Shown here in pieces: positions 1-8,089 of a stretch of 64,000 nucleotides of DNA (position 1 is its first letter; every line of letters begins with the position of its first letter). Below the pieces are notes generated by a model. The model made no database searches and was not told the DNA's origin. It worked only from the letters and a program-made list of their open reading frames with translations. The position numbers and the translations under genes were made by a program. Location of the stretch: NCBI RefSeq assembly GCF_000379105.1, contig NZ_KB900609.1:4369031-4433030 (forward strand), written 5' to 3'. Origin of the DNA: Methylobacterium sp. WSM2598. GTDB taxonomy: Bacteria > Pseudomonadota > Alphaproteobacteria > Rhizobiales > Beijerinckiaceae.

Positions 1-81
1 CCGGAAACACCCGGACAGGCCGAGCATCACCATCCCGGCGAGTGCGAAGCGTCGCGCCGTGCCTACCGTGCTGCGTGCCAT
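1..81 (-). CDS. lptE: LPS-assembly lipoprotein LptE, N-terminal part only
   Basis: Only the first 27 codons lie in the window; the gene runs off the left edge. The peptide starts MARSTVGTARRF and carries a lipoprotein signal ending in LGLSGC followed by FR, as in alphaproteobacterial LptE, where the lipidated Cys is followed by a FRPL-like stretch. LptE would act in the outer membrane with LptD to insert lipopolysaccharide. It lies 164 bases downstream of leuS on the same strand, the usual leuS-lptE-holA order. The call rests on the lipobox plus the neighbour; the body of the protein cannot be seen. Confidence 0.6.
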   Translation of the reverse strand, partial: MARSTVGTARRFALAGMVMLGLSGCFR

Positions 82-245
82 GCCGGTCCCGTCCTCCGCC
101 GCGAGCGGATCCTGATTCGGTCGCCGGGTCGGCGCGACACCGACCCGGACCCGCAGGATATAGGAAAGCTCTGCGGCGGGAGCGTGGAGGCGGGGCGCGC
201 CGTCCCCGCTTTCCTCACGGATCCCCGCCGCGAATCGTCCCCGCC

Positions 246-2861
246 TCAGGCCACGACGTTGACGATGCGCTGGGGCACCACGATCACCTTGCGCGGCGCC
301 TTGCCGTCGAGGGCGCGCTGCACCGCCTCCAGGGCGAGCACGGCGGCCTCGACCGCGGCGGCGTCGGCCTCGCGCGGCACCGTCACGTCGGCGCGCTTCC
401 GGCCGTTCACCTGCACAGGCAGCGTGATGCTGGCCTCGACGAGCAGGGCTGGGTCGGCCTCCGGCCAGGGGGCCTCCGCGACTAGGCCCGGCTGTCCGAG
501 CACCGCCCATGAGGATTCCGCGAGGTGCGGCATCATCGGGGCGAGCAGCTGCACCAGGATGCGGCCGACCTCGATCAGCGCGGGCCGCCCGAGCGGAGCC
601 GGGCCGGCGAGCGCGTCCTGGAGCGTGTTCGCCAGCTCGTACAGGTGGGCGACGCAGCGGTTGAAGCGCAGGCGCTCGATATCCTCGCCGAGCGCGGCCA
701 GGGCCCGGTGCGCCGCCTTGCGCAGGGCGAGGTCGGCGGCCGCGTCGCCGGCCTGCTCGGGCCGCTCGGCGATCTCGTTGACGAGGCGCCAGACCCGCTG
801 GACGAAGCGCGAGGCGCCCTGCACGCCGTCCTCCGTCCAGATCACGTCGCGCTCGGGCGGCGAGTCCGACAGCATGAACCAGCGCGCGGTATCCGCCCCG
901 TAGGAGGCGATGATGTCGTCCGGGTCGACCACGTTGCGCTTCGACTTCGACATCTTCTCGATCAAGCCGATCATGATCGGCGCGCCGGTTTTCACGTGAA
1001 ACGCCCGGCGCTCCCCGTCCTCGACGGCGATCCGCACGTCCACCGGCTGCACCCAGGCCCCGGACGCGTCCTTGTAGGTTTCGTGGACCACCATGCCCTG
1101 GGTGAACAGGCCGGCGAAAGGCTCGTCCGCCCCGCCCCAGCCGACCTTGCGCATCGCCCGGGCGAAGAAGCGCGAGTAGAGCAGGTGCAGGATCGCGTGC
1201 TCGATGCCGCCGATATATTGGTCGACGGGGAGCCAGCGGTCGGCCGTCGCCGGGTCGGTCGGGGCGTCGGTCAGCCAGGGCGCCGTGAAGCGCGCGAAGT
1301 ACCAGGACGAGTCCACGAACGTGTCCATGGTGTCGGTCTCGCGCCGGGCGGGAGCGCCGCAGGCCGGGCAGGGCACGTTGCGCCACGCCGCGTCCCGCTC
1401 CAGCGGGTTGCCCGGCTGGTCGAAGGACACCTCCTCGGGCAGCGTCACCGGCAGGTCCTCGACCGGCACCGGCACCACGCCGCAGGACTCGCAGTGGATG
1501 ACGGGGATCGGGCAGCCCCAGTAGCGCTGGCGGGAGACGCCCCAGTCGCGCAGGCGGAACTGCACCCGGCGCTGCGCGACCGGCGCCTCGCCGAGCCGCT
1601 CCGCTTCGAGGCGCGCCGCCACGGCCTCGAACGCCGCCTCGGTGGTCATGCCGTCGAGGAAGCGCGAGTTGATCATGCGGCCGTCACCTTCATAGGCGAC
1701 GTCGGTGATCACGAAACCGGCCGGGTCGGTCCCGGGCGGACAGACGACCGGGACGTTGCCGAGCCCGTACTTGTTGGCGAAGTCGAGGTCGCGCTGGTCG
1801 TGGGCCGGGCAGCCGAACACGGCGCCGGTGCCGTACTCCATCAGCACGAAATTGGCGACGTAGACCGGCAGCAGCCAAGTCGGGTCGAGGGGGTGGCGAA
1901 CCTTCAGCCCGGTGTCGAAGCCGAGCTTCTCCGCCGTGTCGATCGCCTCCTGCGCGGTGCCGATCCGGCGGCACTCGGCGATGAAGTCCCGCAGGGCGGG
2001 GGAGGTGGCCGCCACGGCGGCGGCCAGGGGGTGATCCGCCGCGACGGCCAGAAACTTCGCCCCGAACAGGGTATCGGGCCGCGTCGTGTAGACCTTCACC
2101 TCGGAGGGGACGCCATCGGGCGCGCCGTCCGGCGCCGCGCCGTCCGGCGCCGCCAGGGCGAAGCGCAGCTCCAGCCCCTCCGAGCGGCCGATCCAGTTCT
2201 TCTGCATCAACCGGACCTTCTCCGGCCAGCGCTCCAGCGTGTCGAGCCGGTCGCTCAGGTCCTGCGCGTAGTCGGTGATCCTGAAGAACCACTGGGTCAG
2301 TTCGCGCTGCTCGACCAGGGCTCCCGAGCGCCAGCCGCGCCCGTCGATCACCTGCTCGTTGGCCAGCACGGTGTGGTCGACCGGGTCCCAGTTCACCTTG
2401 GCGGTGCGCCGCGTCACCAGCCCGGCCTTCAGGAAGTCCAGGAACATGCGCTGCTGGTGCTTGTAGTAGGACGGGTCGCAGGTCGCGACCTCGCGGCTCC
2501 AGTCCAGCGACAGGCCCATCGCCTTGAGCTGGCCCTTCATCGTGGCGATGTTGGCGTAGGTCCACTCGCGCGGATTGATCTTGCGCTCCATGGCGGCGTT
2601 CTCGGCCGGCAGGCCGAAGGCGTCCCAGCCCATCGGGTGGAGCACGTTGAAGCCCTTGGCGCGCTTGTAGCGCGCCACCACGTCGCCCATCGCGTAGTTG
2701 CGCACGTGGCCCATGTGGATGCGGCCCGACGGGTAGGGGAACATCTCCAGCACGTAGTAGGTGGGCCGGGGATCCTCGTTGCGGGTGCGGAAGAGGTCGC
2801 GCTCGGCCCAGACCGCCTGCCAGTGGGGCTCGGATTCTTTCGGGTTGTAGCGTTCGGCCAT
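246..2861 (-). CDS. leuS: Leucyl-tRNA synthetase
   Basis: This is a class I aminoacyl-tRNA synthetase of 871 residues that charges tRNA-Leu in the cytosol, a normal length for bacterial LeuRS. The HIGH-type motif appears near residue 45 in PYPSGRIHMGH, the CP1 editing domain spans roughly residues 220-430 with the TTRPDTLFGA editing motif, and the KMSKS loop appears as EKMSKSKRNVVDP in the C-terminal third. An anticodon-binding domain follows. A CxxC pair (CESCG and CPACG) in the zinc-like insertion is also present. The first Met fits the family start (MAERYNPKESEPHWQ). It is followed by lptE on the same strand. Confidence 0.98.
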   Translation of the reverse strand: MAERYNPKESEPHWQAVWAERDLFRTRNEDPRPTYYVLEMFPYPSGRIHMGHVRNYAMGDVVARYKRAKGFNVLHPMGWDAFGLPAENAAMERKINPREWTYANIATMKGQLKAMGLSLDWSREVATCDPSYYKHQQRMFLDFLKAGLVTRRTAKVNWDPVDHTVLANEQVIDGRGWRSGALVEQRELTQWFFRITDYAQDLSDRLDTLERWPEKVRLMQKNWIGRSEGLELRFALAAPDGAAPDGAPDGVPSEVKVYTTRPDTLFGAKFLAVAADHPLAAAVAATSPALRDFIAECRRIGTAQEAIDTAEKLGFDTGLKVRHPLDPTWLLPVYVANFVLMEYGTGAVFGCPAHDQRDLDFANKYGLGNVPVVCPPGTDPAGFVITDVAYEGDGRMINSRFLDGMTTEAAFEAVAARLEAERLGEAPVAQRRVQFRLRDWGVSRQRYWGCPIPVIHCESCGVVPVPVEDLPVTLPEEVSFDQPGNPLERDAAWRNVPCPACGAPARRETDTMDTFVDSSWYFARFTAPWLTDAPTDPATADRWLPVDQYIGGIEHAILHLLYSRFFARAMRKVGWGGADEPFAGLFTQGMVVHETYKDASGAWVQPVDVRIAVEDGERRAFHVKTGAPIMIGLIEKMSKSKRNVVDPDDIIASYGADTARWFMLSDSPPERDVIWTEDGVQGASRFVQRVWRLVNEIAERPEQAGDAAADLALRKAAHRALAALGEDIERLRFNRCVAHLYELANTLQDALAGPAPLGRPALIEVGRILVQLLAPMMPHLAESSWAVLGQPGLVAEAPWPEADPALLVEASITLPVQVNGRKRADVTVPREADAAAVEAAVLALEAVQRALDGKAPRKVIVVPQRIVNVVA

Positions 2862-2977
2862 GGGGAGCGTCTTCGTGGGACGGGGCGGCGCCGGCCGGCG
2901 GGACCGGGCCTGGAGGCGGGACGGGAGAGCGCCGCGACCGCAAGCGGTTGAGCTTGCCCGGCGCGGCGCCGGCGGAC

Positions 2978-3110
2978 TAGAGGCTGTGATGGACCGGGGA
3001 CAGGCGTTGTGCCGGCCAGGGTCGGGCGCCGGGTGCGTCGCCGGCCGACGCCGCGGGCTGGACGTCGCTGACGCGACACAACACCTGTCTCCGGTCCATG
3101 ACAGCCTCTA
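2978..3110. repeat. Long imperfect inverted repeat between leuS and yggS
   Basis: Two 34-base arms (2978-3011 and 3077-3110) are inverted copies matching at 31 of 34 positions, separated by 65 bases. The outer part of each arm carries AGAGGCTGTGATGGACCG (one base differs in the right arm). The same 18 bases occur once more, exactly, at 26645-26662. The element occupies the intergenic region between divergently transcribed leuS and the yggS-like gene, so it could be a shared regulatory site or a dispersed repeat. No function is known to me. Confidence 0.7.
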
Positions 3111-3171
3111 GGACACGGTTTGGTCCCCGGGGTCAACGGTCGAGCCGCGGGGAGCGCGAGGGAGGGGATCG

Positions 3172-3855
3172 ATGATCGAGGCGGCGGCAGTCGCGGCGAA
3201 TCTGGCGACGGTGCGGGCCGAGATCGCCCGCGCGGCGCGGGACCACGAGCGCGACCCGAACGCGGTCGCCCTCGTCGCCGTGTCGAAGACCGTGCCGGCG
3301 GAGGGGATCGTCCCGGCCCTGGAGGCGGGTCAGCGGCTGTTCGGGGAGAACTACGTGCAGGAGGCCAGGGCCAAGTGGCCGGCGCTCCGGGCCCGCTACC
3401 CGGACGTGGAGCTGCATATGATCGGCCCGCTCCAGTCGAACAAGGCCCGGGAGGCCGTGGAGCTGTTCGACGTGATCCACTCCCTCGACCGGTCCTCCCT
3501 GGCAGCGTCCCTGTCGAGGGAGATCGCCCGCACCGGTCGGCGCCCGCGCCTCCTCGTTCAGGTGAACACGGGGGACGAGCCGCAGAAGGGCGGCGTCTCG
3601 CCGGCCGCGGCCGACGCCTTCCTGGCCGAGTGCCGCGACGCGCACGGGCTGACGATCGAGGGGCTGATGTGCATCCCGCCCGCCGAGGACCCGCCCTCGG
3701 CGCATTTCGCGCTGCTCGCCCGGATCGCCGCCCGCCACGGGCTCGCGGTGCTGTCGATGGGCATGAGCGCCGACTACCCGGCGGCGATCCAGATGGGCGC
3801 CACCCATGTCCGGGTGGGCAGCGCGATTTTCGGGGCGCGGCCGGCGAAGGGCTAG
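3172..3855 (+). CDS. yggS: YggS/PROSC-family PLP homeostasis protein
   Basis: This 227-residue alanine-racemase-fold protein binds pyridoxal 5'-phosphate and, from studies of the family, buffers cellular PLP and affects amino-acid pools; no catalytic activity is assigned. The PLP lysine lies in LVAVSKTVPAEGI near residue 38, HMIGPLQSNKA follows in the middle, and the C-terminal phosphate-binding region reads SMGMSADYPAAIQMG then HVRVGSAIFG. Length and motif order match the family. It is transcribed divergently from leuS, with a long inverted repeat between the two. Confidence 0.95.
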   Translation: MIEAAAVAANLATVRAEIARAARDHERDPNAVALVAVSKTVPAEGIVPALEAGQRLFGENYVQEARAKWPALRARYPDVELHMIGPLQSNKAREAVELFDVIHSLDRSSLAASLSREIARTGRRPRLLVQVNTGDEPQKGGVSPAAADAFLAECRDAHGLTIEGLMCIPPAEDPPSAHFALLARIAARHGLAVLSMGMSADYPAAIQMGATHVRVGSAIFGARPAKG

Positions 3856-3913
3856 GGCGGATGCCGGGGCACCCGTGCGAGGCAGGCGGACCGCCCCCTC
3901 GGCCCGCCGCGGC

Positions 3914-4114
3914 TCAATTCGCGTGCAGGCGGCGGATCTCCTCGCGGGCCTGTTCGAGGAAGCGCAACCGGTCGTCGTCGGACAGCAGCACCAGCGCGTC
4001 GAGATCCTGCCGGTGGCGCACGCGCTCGTCCCAGAGGGTGCCCTTCGGTCCTTCCGCAGCGTGGATCTGCCGGGCGCGCACGATTTCGGTCGCGGAATAA
4101 GCCTCAAGCGGCAT
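3914..4114 (-). CDS. Small uncharacterised protein, 66 residues
   Basis: I do not recognise this protein. It is a soluble, charged peptide (MPLEAYSATEIVRARQIHAA start) with a mixture of helical-looking stretches and no signal peptide or membrane segment. It lies convergent to the yggS-like gene. Supporting its reality are an intact frame with sensible composition, unlike the Arg/Pro-rich shadow frames around it, and an isolated position between two clear genes. The promoter side, around 4115-4200, has lower GC than its surroundings. Confidence 0.55.
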   Translation of the reverse strand: MPLEAYSATEIVRARQIHAAEGPKGTLWDERVRHRQDLDALVLLSDDDRLRFLEQAREEIRRLHAN

Positions 4115-4292
4115 GCGCGTCTCCCTGCTGATTTATGGCCGAATTGCGGATTGCGGCGGACCATACCGGATGTTTGCGGGGCAGGCGAGCATGGCAGCGT
4201 TACCAATATTGGTGAAACCGGCCCGATCGATGCTGCGACGCAGCATGACCCTGCGGAGGGCCGCGCCGGCTCCGCGCGAGGCGGCCGAGGGA

Positions 4293-4826
4293 TCAGATGA
4301 CGAGGCGCGTCCGCGGCCCGATCCGGGCGAGCAGCCGGGCGAGGTCGCGGCGGCGCAGGGCGACGCAGCCCTCCGTGGGCAGGAAGCCGGGCCGGGCGCA
4401 GTGCAGGAAGATGGCGCTGCCGCGCCCCCGCCGGATCGGGCCGCGATTGTAGTCGAGGTCGATCACGATGTCGTAGAGGCCGTCCTCCCGCCACAGGGTC
4501 TCGGCGCTCACGCCCGGGGAGGGGAGGGGGATGGGGCGGTTGTAGCGCCGGTCGCGCGGGTCGTCGCACCAGCCGTCCCGCGGGCGGATCGGGCGCAGCC
4601 CGAGGCCGCAGGCCGGGCGGATCCCGCACCGGTCGGGCCGGAAGTAGCCGCCGCGCAGGCGGAAGGCGCCCCGCGGCGAGGCGCCGTCGCCCTCGCGCTT
4701 GGCGTGGCTGCGCCCGCCCTTGCCGAGGGCGCAGGGGATCTGCACGGGGCCCGCGAGGAGCGTGCCCCGGGAGCGGTCGCGGACGCTCGCGCGCAGGCGC
4801 AGGGCCGAGAGGGTGGTGCGCTTCAT
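4293..4826 (-). CDS. L,D-transpeptidase (YkuD) family protein
   Basis: This 177-residue protein ends with a YkuD-type active-site signature: HCARPGFLPTEGCVAL, with the conserved His, Gly and nucleophilic Cys in place, followed by LARLLARIGP. Proteins with this short architecture (formerly DUF, YkuD-like) occur widely in alphaproteobacteria. L,D-transpeptidases make 3-3 peptidoglycan cross-links or anchor proteins to the wall. No clear signal peptide follows the chosen Met (MKRTTLSALRLRAS). The frame stays open further upstream, but the Met at 4826 gives the family-like N-terminus and avoids overlap with the divergent exonuclease gene. Confidence 0.8.
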   Translation of the reverse strand: MKRTTLSALRLRASVRDRSRGTLLAGPVQIPCALGKGGRSHAKREGDGASPRGAFRLRGGYFRPDRCGIRPACGLGLRPIRPRDGWCDDPRDRRYNRPIPLPSPGVSAETLWREDGLYDIVIDLDYNRGPIRRGRGSAIFLHCARPGFLPTEGCVALRRRDLARLLARIGPRTRLVI

Positions 4827-4872
4827 GGCTGCCGGTTTAGGACGTTCGGGCGGGAGTCTCCAGGAGGCGGCG

Positions 4873-5541
4873 ATGGCGCACGGGATGGCGCAGGGTGCGG
4901 CGGTGCCCGACTGGCTCGGGCACCTGCCGGGGCGGCTCCTCGCGGTCGACGTCGAGACCACGGGCCTCGGCGCGGAGGACCGGGTCGTCAGCTTCGGCGC
5001 CGTCCTCCTCGACACCGCCACGCTCCTCGGCGGGAGCCCCGTCCTCGCCTGCCACCACCTGATCTTCGATCCCGGACGGCCCAGCCACCCGAGGGCGGAG
5101 GCGGTGCACGGCTACGACGACTGGCTCCTGCGCCACCAGGACCCGGCCCGCGGCCACCTCGACGCCGTCGCGGCGCTCCTCGCCGGGGCCGACCTCGTGG
5201 TCGCGCACAACGCCGCCTTCGACCTCGGCTTCCTGGCGCGCGAGTTCCGGGCCGCGGGCCGGCCCGATCCCGCGCGCCCGACCTACTGCACGATGGAGGC
5301 CTATCGCCGCCGGGGCGAGCCCGGCTCGTCCGCCCTCGACGCGGTCTGCCGGCGCGTGAAGCTGGCGCGGGCGGGGGCGCGGCACGGGGCGCTGGAGGAT
5401 GCGTGGCTGGCCCTGCGCGTCTATCTCTGGCTGCAGGGCTGTCCGGTGCGGGTGGAGCGCCCGGCCCTAGCGGCGCCCAGCAATCTGCGCCCGGCCCCGA
5501 AGCGGCCCGACGGGACGCTGCCGCCCCGGACTCCTGCGTAA
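4873..5541 (+). CDS. DEDDh-family 3'-5' exonuclease (DnaQ-like)
   Basis: This 222-residue protein has the three exonuclease motifs of the DnaQ fold: Exo I as DVETTGL, Exo II as HNAAFDLGFL and Exo III as ARHGALEDAWLA, giving the DEDDh metal-binding set. Such proteins are proofreading-type or RNase-T-like nucleases; the sequence resembles the stand-alone 'exonuclease domain' proteins often annotated as DNA polymerase III epsilon-like. The ATG at 4873 is preceded by AGGAGG at 4862-4867, so I prefer it to the upstream in-frame starts. Substrate (DNA or RNA) is not visible. Confidence 0.88.
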   Translation: MAHGMAQGAAVPDWLGHLPGRLLAVDVETTGLGAEDRVVSFGAVLLDTATLLGGSPVLACHHLIFDPGRPSHPRAEAVHGYDDWLLRHQDPARGHLDAVAALLAGADLVVAHNAAFDLGFLAREFRAAGRPDPARPTYCTMEAYRRRGEPGSSALDAVCRRVKLARAGARHGALEDAWLALRVYLWLQGCPVRVERPALAAPSNLRPAPKRPDGTLPPRTPA

Positions 5542-5750
5542 CATGCCGGAAACGCTCCGTCGCGCGCGGGGGTGGACACGGCAAGGGCGGGCCTTGCCGC
5601 GACATCGCGCTCCGCTACTCTCGGCCACGCATGCTGCTAAGCAGCGGTCCCGTGCCGCACGCGCAGGGCCGGCCGGGGTGAGCCCGGGGCGTCGATCGTG
5701 AGGGAAGCCGGCGGTTCGGCCGGGTCGCGTTCATCAAGAGTGTCGTTCCG

Positions 5751-6437
5751 ATGTCGAACGCCCACCGCCTGCTCGTCGTCGACGACGATCCCTCGCTCCG
5801 CGAGACCCTCACCGAGCAGCTCGAACTGCACGCCGAATTCGCCGTGGCGACGGAGGAGACCGCCCAGGGGGCGCTCGCCCGGGTCGCGGCCGAGCGCGTC
5901 GACCTCGTCGTGATGGATGTCGGGCTGCCCGACCTCGACGGGCGCGAGGCGGTCCGGCAGATGCGCCAGAGCGGCTTCCGCAGCCCGGTGATCATGCTGA
6001 CGGCCCAGACCTCGGAGGCCGACACCGTGATGGGCCTCGACGCGGGCGCCAACGACTACGTCACCAAGCCGTTCAAGTTCGCGGTGCTGCTCGCCCGCAT
6101 CCGGGCGCAGCTGCGCCAGTACGAGGCGAGCGAGGACGCGATCTTCCAGATCGGCCCCTACACGTTCCGGCCGGGCGCCAAGCTCCTCGTCGGCGAGCGC
6201 GGCTCGAAGCTGAAGCTCACCGAGAAGGAGACCGCTATCCTGCGCTTCCTCTACCGGGCGGGCCGGCAGGTCGTCGGGCGCGACACCCTGCTGGCCGAGG
6301 TCTGGGGCTACAACGCCCAGGTCACGACCCACACCCTGGAGACCCACATCTACCGCCTGCGCCAGAAGATCGAGCCGAACCCCGCCGCCGCCTCGATCCT
6401 GGTGACGGAGGGCGGCGGCTACAAGCTGCTGCCCTGA
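5751..6437 (+). CDS. OmpR-family response regulator
   Basis: This is a two-component response regulator of 228 residues. The receiver domain (about 5-120) has the acidic pair VDDD, the phospho-accepting Asp in VVMDVGLPD, the switch Thr in MLTAQ and the lysine in VTKPF. The C-terminal winged helix (about 130-228) carries LTEKETAILRFLYRAG and the recognition region THTLETHIYRLRQKIEP, ending GGGYKLLP. It should bind DNA when phosphorylated. No histidine kinase is adjacent; the next gene encodes a cyclic-nucleotide-binding domain. The target regulon is unknown. Confidence 0.95.
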   Translation: MSNAHRLLVVDDDPSLRETLTEQLELHAEFAVATEETAQGALARVAAERVDLVVMDVGLPDLDGREAVRQMRQSGFRSPVIMLTAQTSEADTVMGLDAGANDYVTKPFKFAVLLARIRAQLRQYEASEDAIFQIGPYTFRPGAKLLVGERGSKLKLTEKETAILRFLYRAGRQVVGRDTLLAEVWGYNAQVTTHTLETHIYRLRQKIEPNPAAASILVTEGGGYKLLP

Positions 6438-6515
6438 TCGGCCGTGGTACGGCGACGCCCGATCGGCTAAGCAGTTTCTCGACCGCCCCCGGGCGGCAGG
6501 GGGAGAAGGGGGCCG

Positions 6516-7022
6516 TTGGCGCTCGACGACGACATCGCGATCCTGGCCGCGAGCCCGCTCTTCGGATTGATGCCCCGGGACGCGCTGAGGCTGATCTCCT
6601 TCGCCGCCGAGCATCGGACGCTGGCCCCGGAGAGCGTCCTGTTCCGGCGCGGCGAGCCGGCCGATGGCGGCTTCGTGGTGCTGCGCGGCACGATCCGGCT
6701 CGACCCGCGCCCCGCGGGCACGCCCCCGGTCGAGGCCGGCCCCTCGGCGCTGATCGGCCAGACCGCCCTGTTCCTGGTCCAGGAGCGCCCGACCACGGCG
6801 CGGGCCGCCACCGAGGCGGCGGTGATGGTGATCCCCCGCGCCCTGATGCGCCGGGTGCTCGAAGTCTTCCCCGAGACCGCCGCGGCGATCCACGACGCCA
6901 TCGCGGAGGAGCTGACCGCCCTGACGCGGGCGCTGAGCGGGCTGCGGGCCGCCGCGCCCGGGGAGGATCCGGCGGCGAGGGATCCGGCCGGAAGGGATCC
7001 GGCCAGAAGGGATCCGGGATGA
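6516..7022 (+). CDS. Cyclic-nucleotide-binding domain protein without HTH
   Basis: This is a 168-residue Crp/Fnr-type cNMP-binding fold: ILAASPLFGLMPRDALRLI, then GEPADGGFVVLRGTIRLD, then ALIGQTALFLVQERPTTARAATEAAVMVIPR. There is no helix-turn-helix after the dimerisation helix, so it is not a standard DNA-binding Crp protein and may act as a ligand-binding partner. The start is TTG at 6516 with a GGAGAAGG-like ribosome site; no better ATG is in frame. The C-terminus is a degenerate RDPA(A/G)R repeat encoded by a 15-base tandem repeat. It lies 78 bases after the response regulator, so the two may be co-transcribed. Confidence 0.85.
   Translation: MALDDDIAILAASPLFGLMPRDALRLISFAAEHRTLAPESVLFRRGEPADGGFVVLRGTIRLDPRPAGTPPVEAGPSALIGQTALFLVQERPTTARAATEAAVMVIPRALMRRVLEVFPETAAAIHDAIAEELTALTRALSGLRAAAPGEDPAARDPAGRDPARRDPG
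6966..7019 (+). repeat. 15-base tandem repeat at the 3' end of the cNMP-binding gene
   Basis: Three full units of the form GATCCGGCCGGAAGG (6966-6980, 6981-6995, 6996-7010) are followed by a partial unit. The repeat is in frame and encodes repeated Asp-Pro-Ala/Gly-Arg blocks at the C-terminus. Copy number may vary between strains by slippage. Confidence 0.85.
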
Positions 7023-7122
7023 CAGCGGCGGCGGGGCTTTGCTAAGCAGGCGCCCGACCGCTCCCCTCGCGGGGCTCCCTCTCCGGACCCCCTCGCAAGA
7101 CTCCCTGCCAGGACTCCCGCCC

Positions 7123-7968
7123 ATGTCGCACGCCGATCTCGCCCGGACCATCGAAGCCGCCTGGGAGGACCGCGCGGACGTGACGGCCGCCACCCAGGGC
7201 CCCGTGCGCGAGGCCGTCGAGGCGGCGCTCGCCCTCCTGGATTCCGGGCAGGTCCGGGTCGCCGAGAAGTCCGGCAACGCCGACTGGCAGGTGAATCAGT
7301 GGCTGAAGAAGGCGGTGCTGCTGTCCTTCCGCCTCACCGACATGGAGCTGATCTCCGGCGCGCCGGGCGGCGCGGCGTGGTGGGACAAGGTGCCGTCGAA
7401 GTTCGACGGCTGGGACGCGGAGCGCTTCCGGCAGGCGGGCTTCCGCGCGGTGCCGGGCGCCATCGTGCGCCGCAGCGCCTTCATCGCTCCGGGCGCGGTG
7501 CTGATGCCCTCCTTCGTCAATCTCGGCGCCCACGTGGGCGAGGGCACGATGGTCGACACCTGGGCGACGGTCGGCTCCTGCGCGCAGATCGGGAAGAACT
7601 GCCACATCTCCGGCGGCGCCGGCATCGGCGGGGTGCTGGAGCCGCTGCAGGCCAACCCGGTCATCATCGAGGACAATTGCTTCATCGGCGCCCGCGCCGA
7701 GGTGGCCGAGGGGGTGATCGTCGGCGAGGGCAGCGTGCTCTCGATGGGCGTCTATCTCGGCGCCTCGACCAAGATCGTCGACCGTGCCACCGGGGAGGTC
7801 GTCTACGGCCGCGTGCCGCCCTACTCGGTGGTGGTCTCGGGCTCGCTGCCCGGCAAGGCGCTGCCGGACGGCGCGCCCGGCCCGGCGCTCTACTGCGCGG
7901 TGATCGTCAAGCGGGTCGATGCCGGCACGCGGGCGAAGACCGGCATCAACGAGCTGCTGCGGGACTGA
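7123..7968 (+). CDS. dapD: 2,3,4,5-Tetrahydropyridine-2,6-dicarboxylate N-succinyltransferase
   Basis: DapD makes N-succinyl-2-amino-6-ketopimelate from tetrahydrodipicolinate and succinyl-CoA in the succinylase branch of lysine and diaminopimelate synthesis, in the cytosol. The 281-residue protein has the expected N-terminal helical domain, WQVNQWLKKAVLLSFRL, then a left-handed beta-helix of hexapeptide repeats including GAVLMPSFVNLGAHVGEGTMVDTWATVGSCAQIG and ISGGAGIGGVLEPLQA. Length agrees with the family (about 275-285). An upstream in-frame Met exists, but the residues before MSHADLARTIEAAW look like untranslated DNA. Confidence 0.97.
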   Translation: MSHADLARTIEAAWEDRADVTAATQGPVREAVEAALALLDSGQVRVAEKSGNADWQVNQWLKKAVLLSFRLTDMELISGAPGGAAWWDKVPSKFDGWDAERFRQAGFRAVPGAIVRRSAFIAPGAVLMPSFVNLGAHVGEGTMVDTWATVGSCAQIGKNCHISGGAGIGGVLEPLQANPVIIEDNCFIGARAEVAEGVIVGEGSVLSMGVYLGASTKIVDRATGEVVYGRVPPYSVVVSGSLPGKALPDGAPGPALYCAVIVKRVDAGTRAKTGINELLRD

Positions 7969-8009
7969 CCGCGACGGCCCGGGACGCCGACGCATCGGGC
8001 CGCTGACCC

Positions 8010-8054
8010 TCCCGGATCGTCGACACCAAGAAAAGGCCTGGCGACGATCCGGGA
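8010..8054. terminator. Possible hairpin terminator between dapD and panC
   Basis: A perfect 13-base inverted repeat (TCCCGGATCGTCG at 8010-8022 and its complement at 8042-8054) with a 19-base loop lies in the short gap where dapD and panC converge. There is no T-run on either side, so this is not a textbook intrinsic terminator. It may still end or stabilise both transcripts. Confidence 0.5.
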
Positions 8055-8089
8055 ACGGAACCGGCGGTCATGAGACATGATTGCTGGGA

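Noticed and set aside
525..2951. Long open frame on the plus strand opposite leuS
   Set aside because: It is the GC-rich antisense shadow of leuS: Arg/His/Gly/Pro-rich, no family resemblance, and leuS itself is unmistakable.
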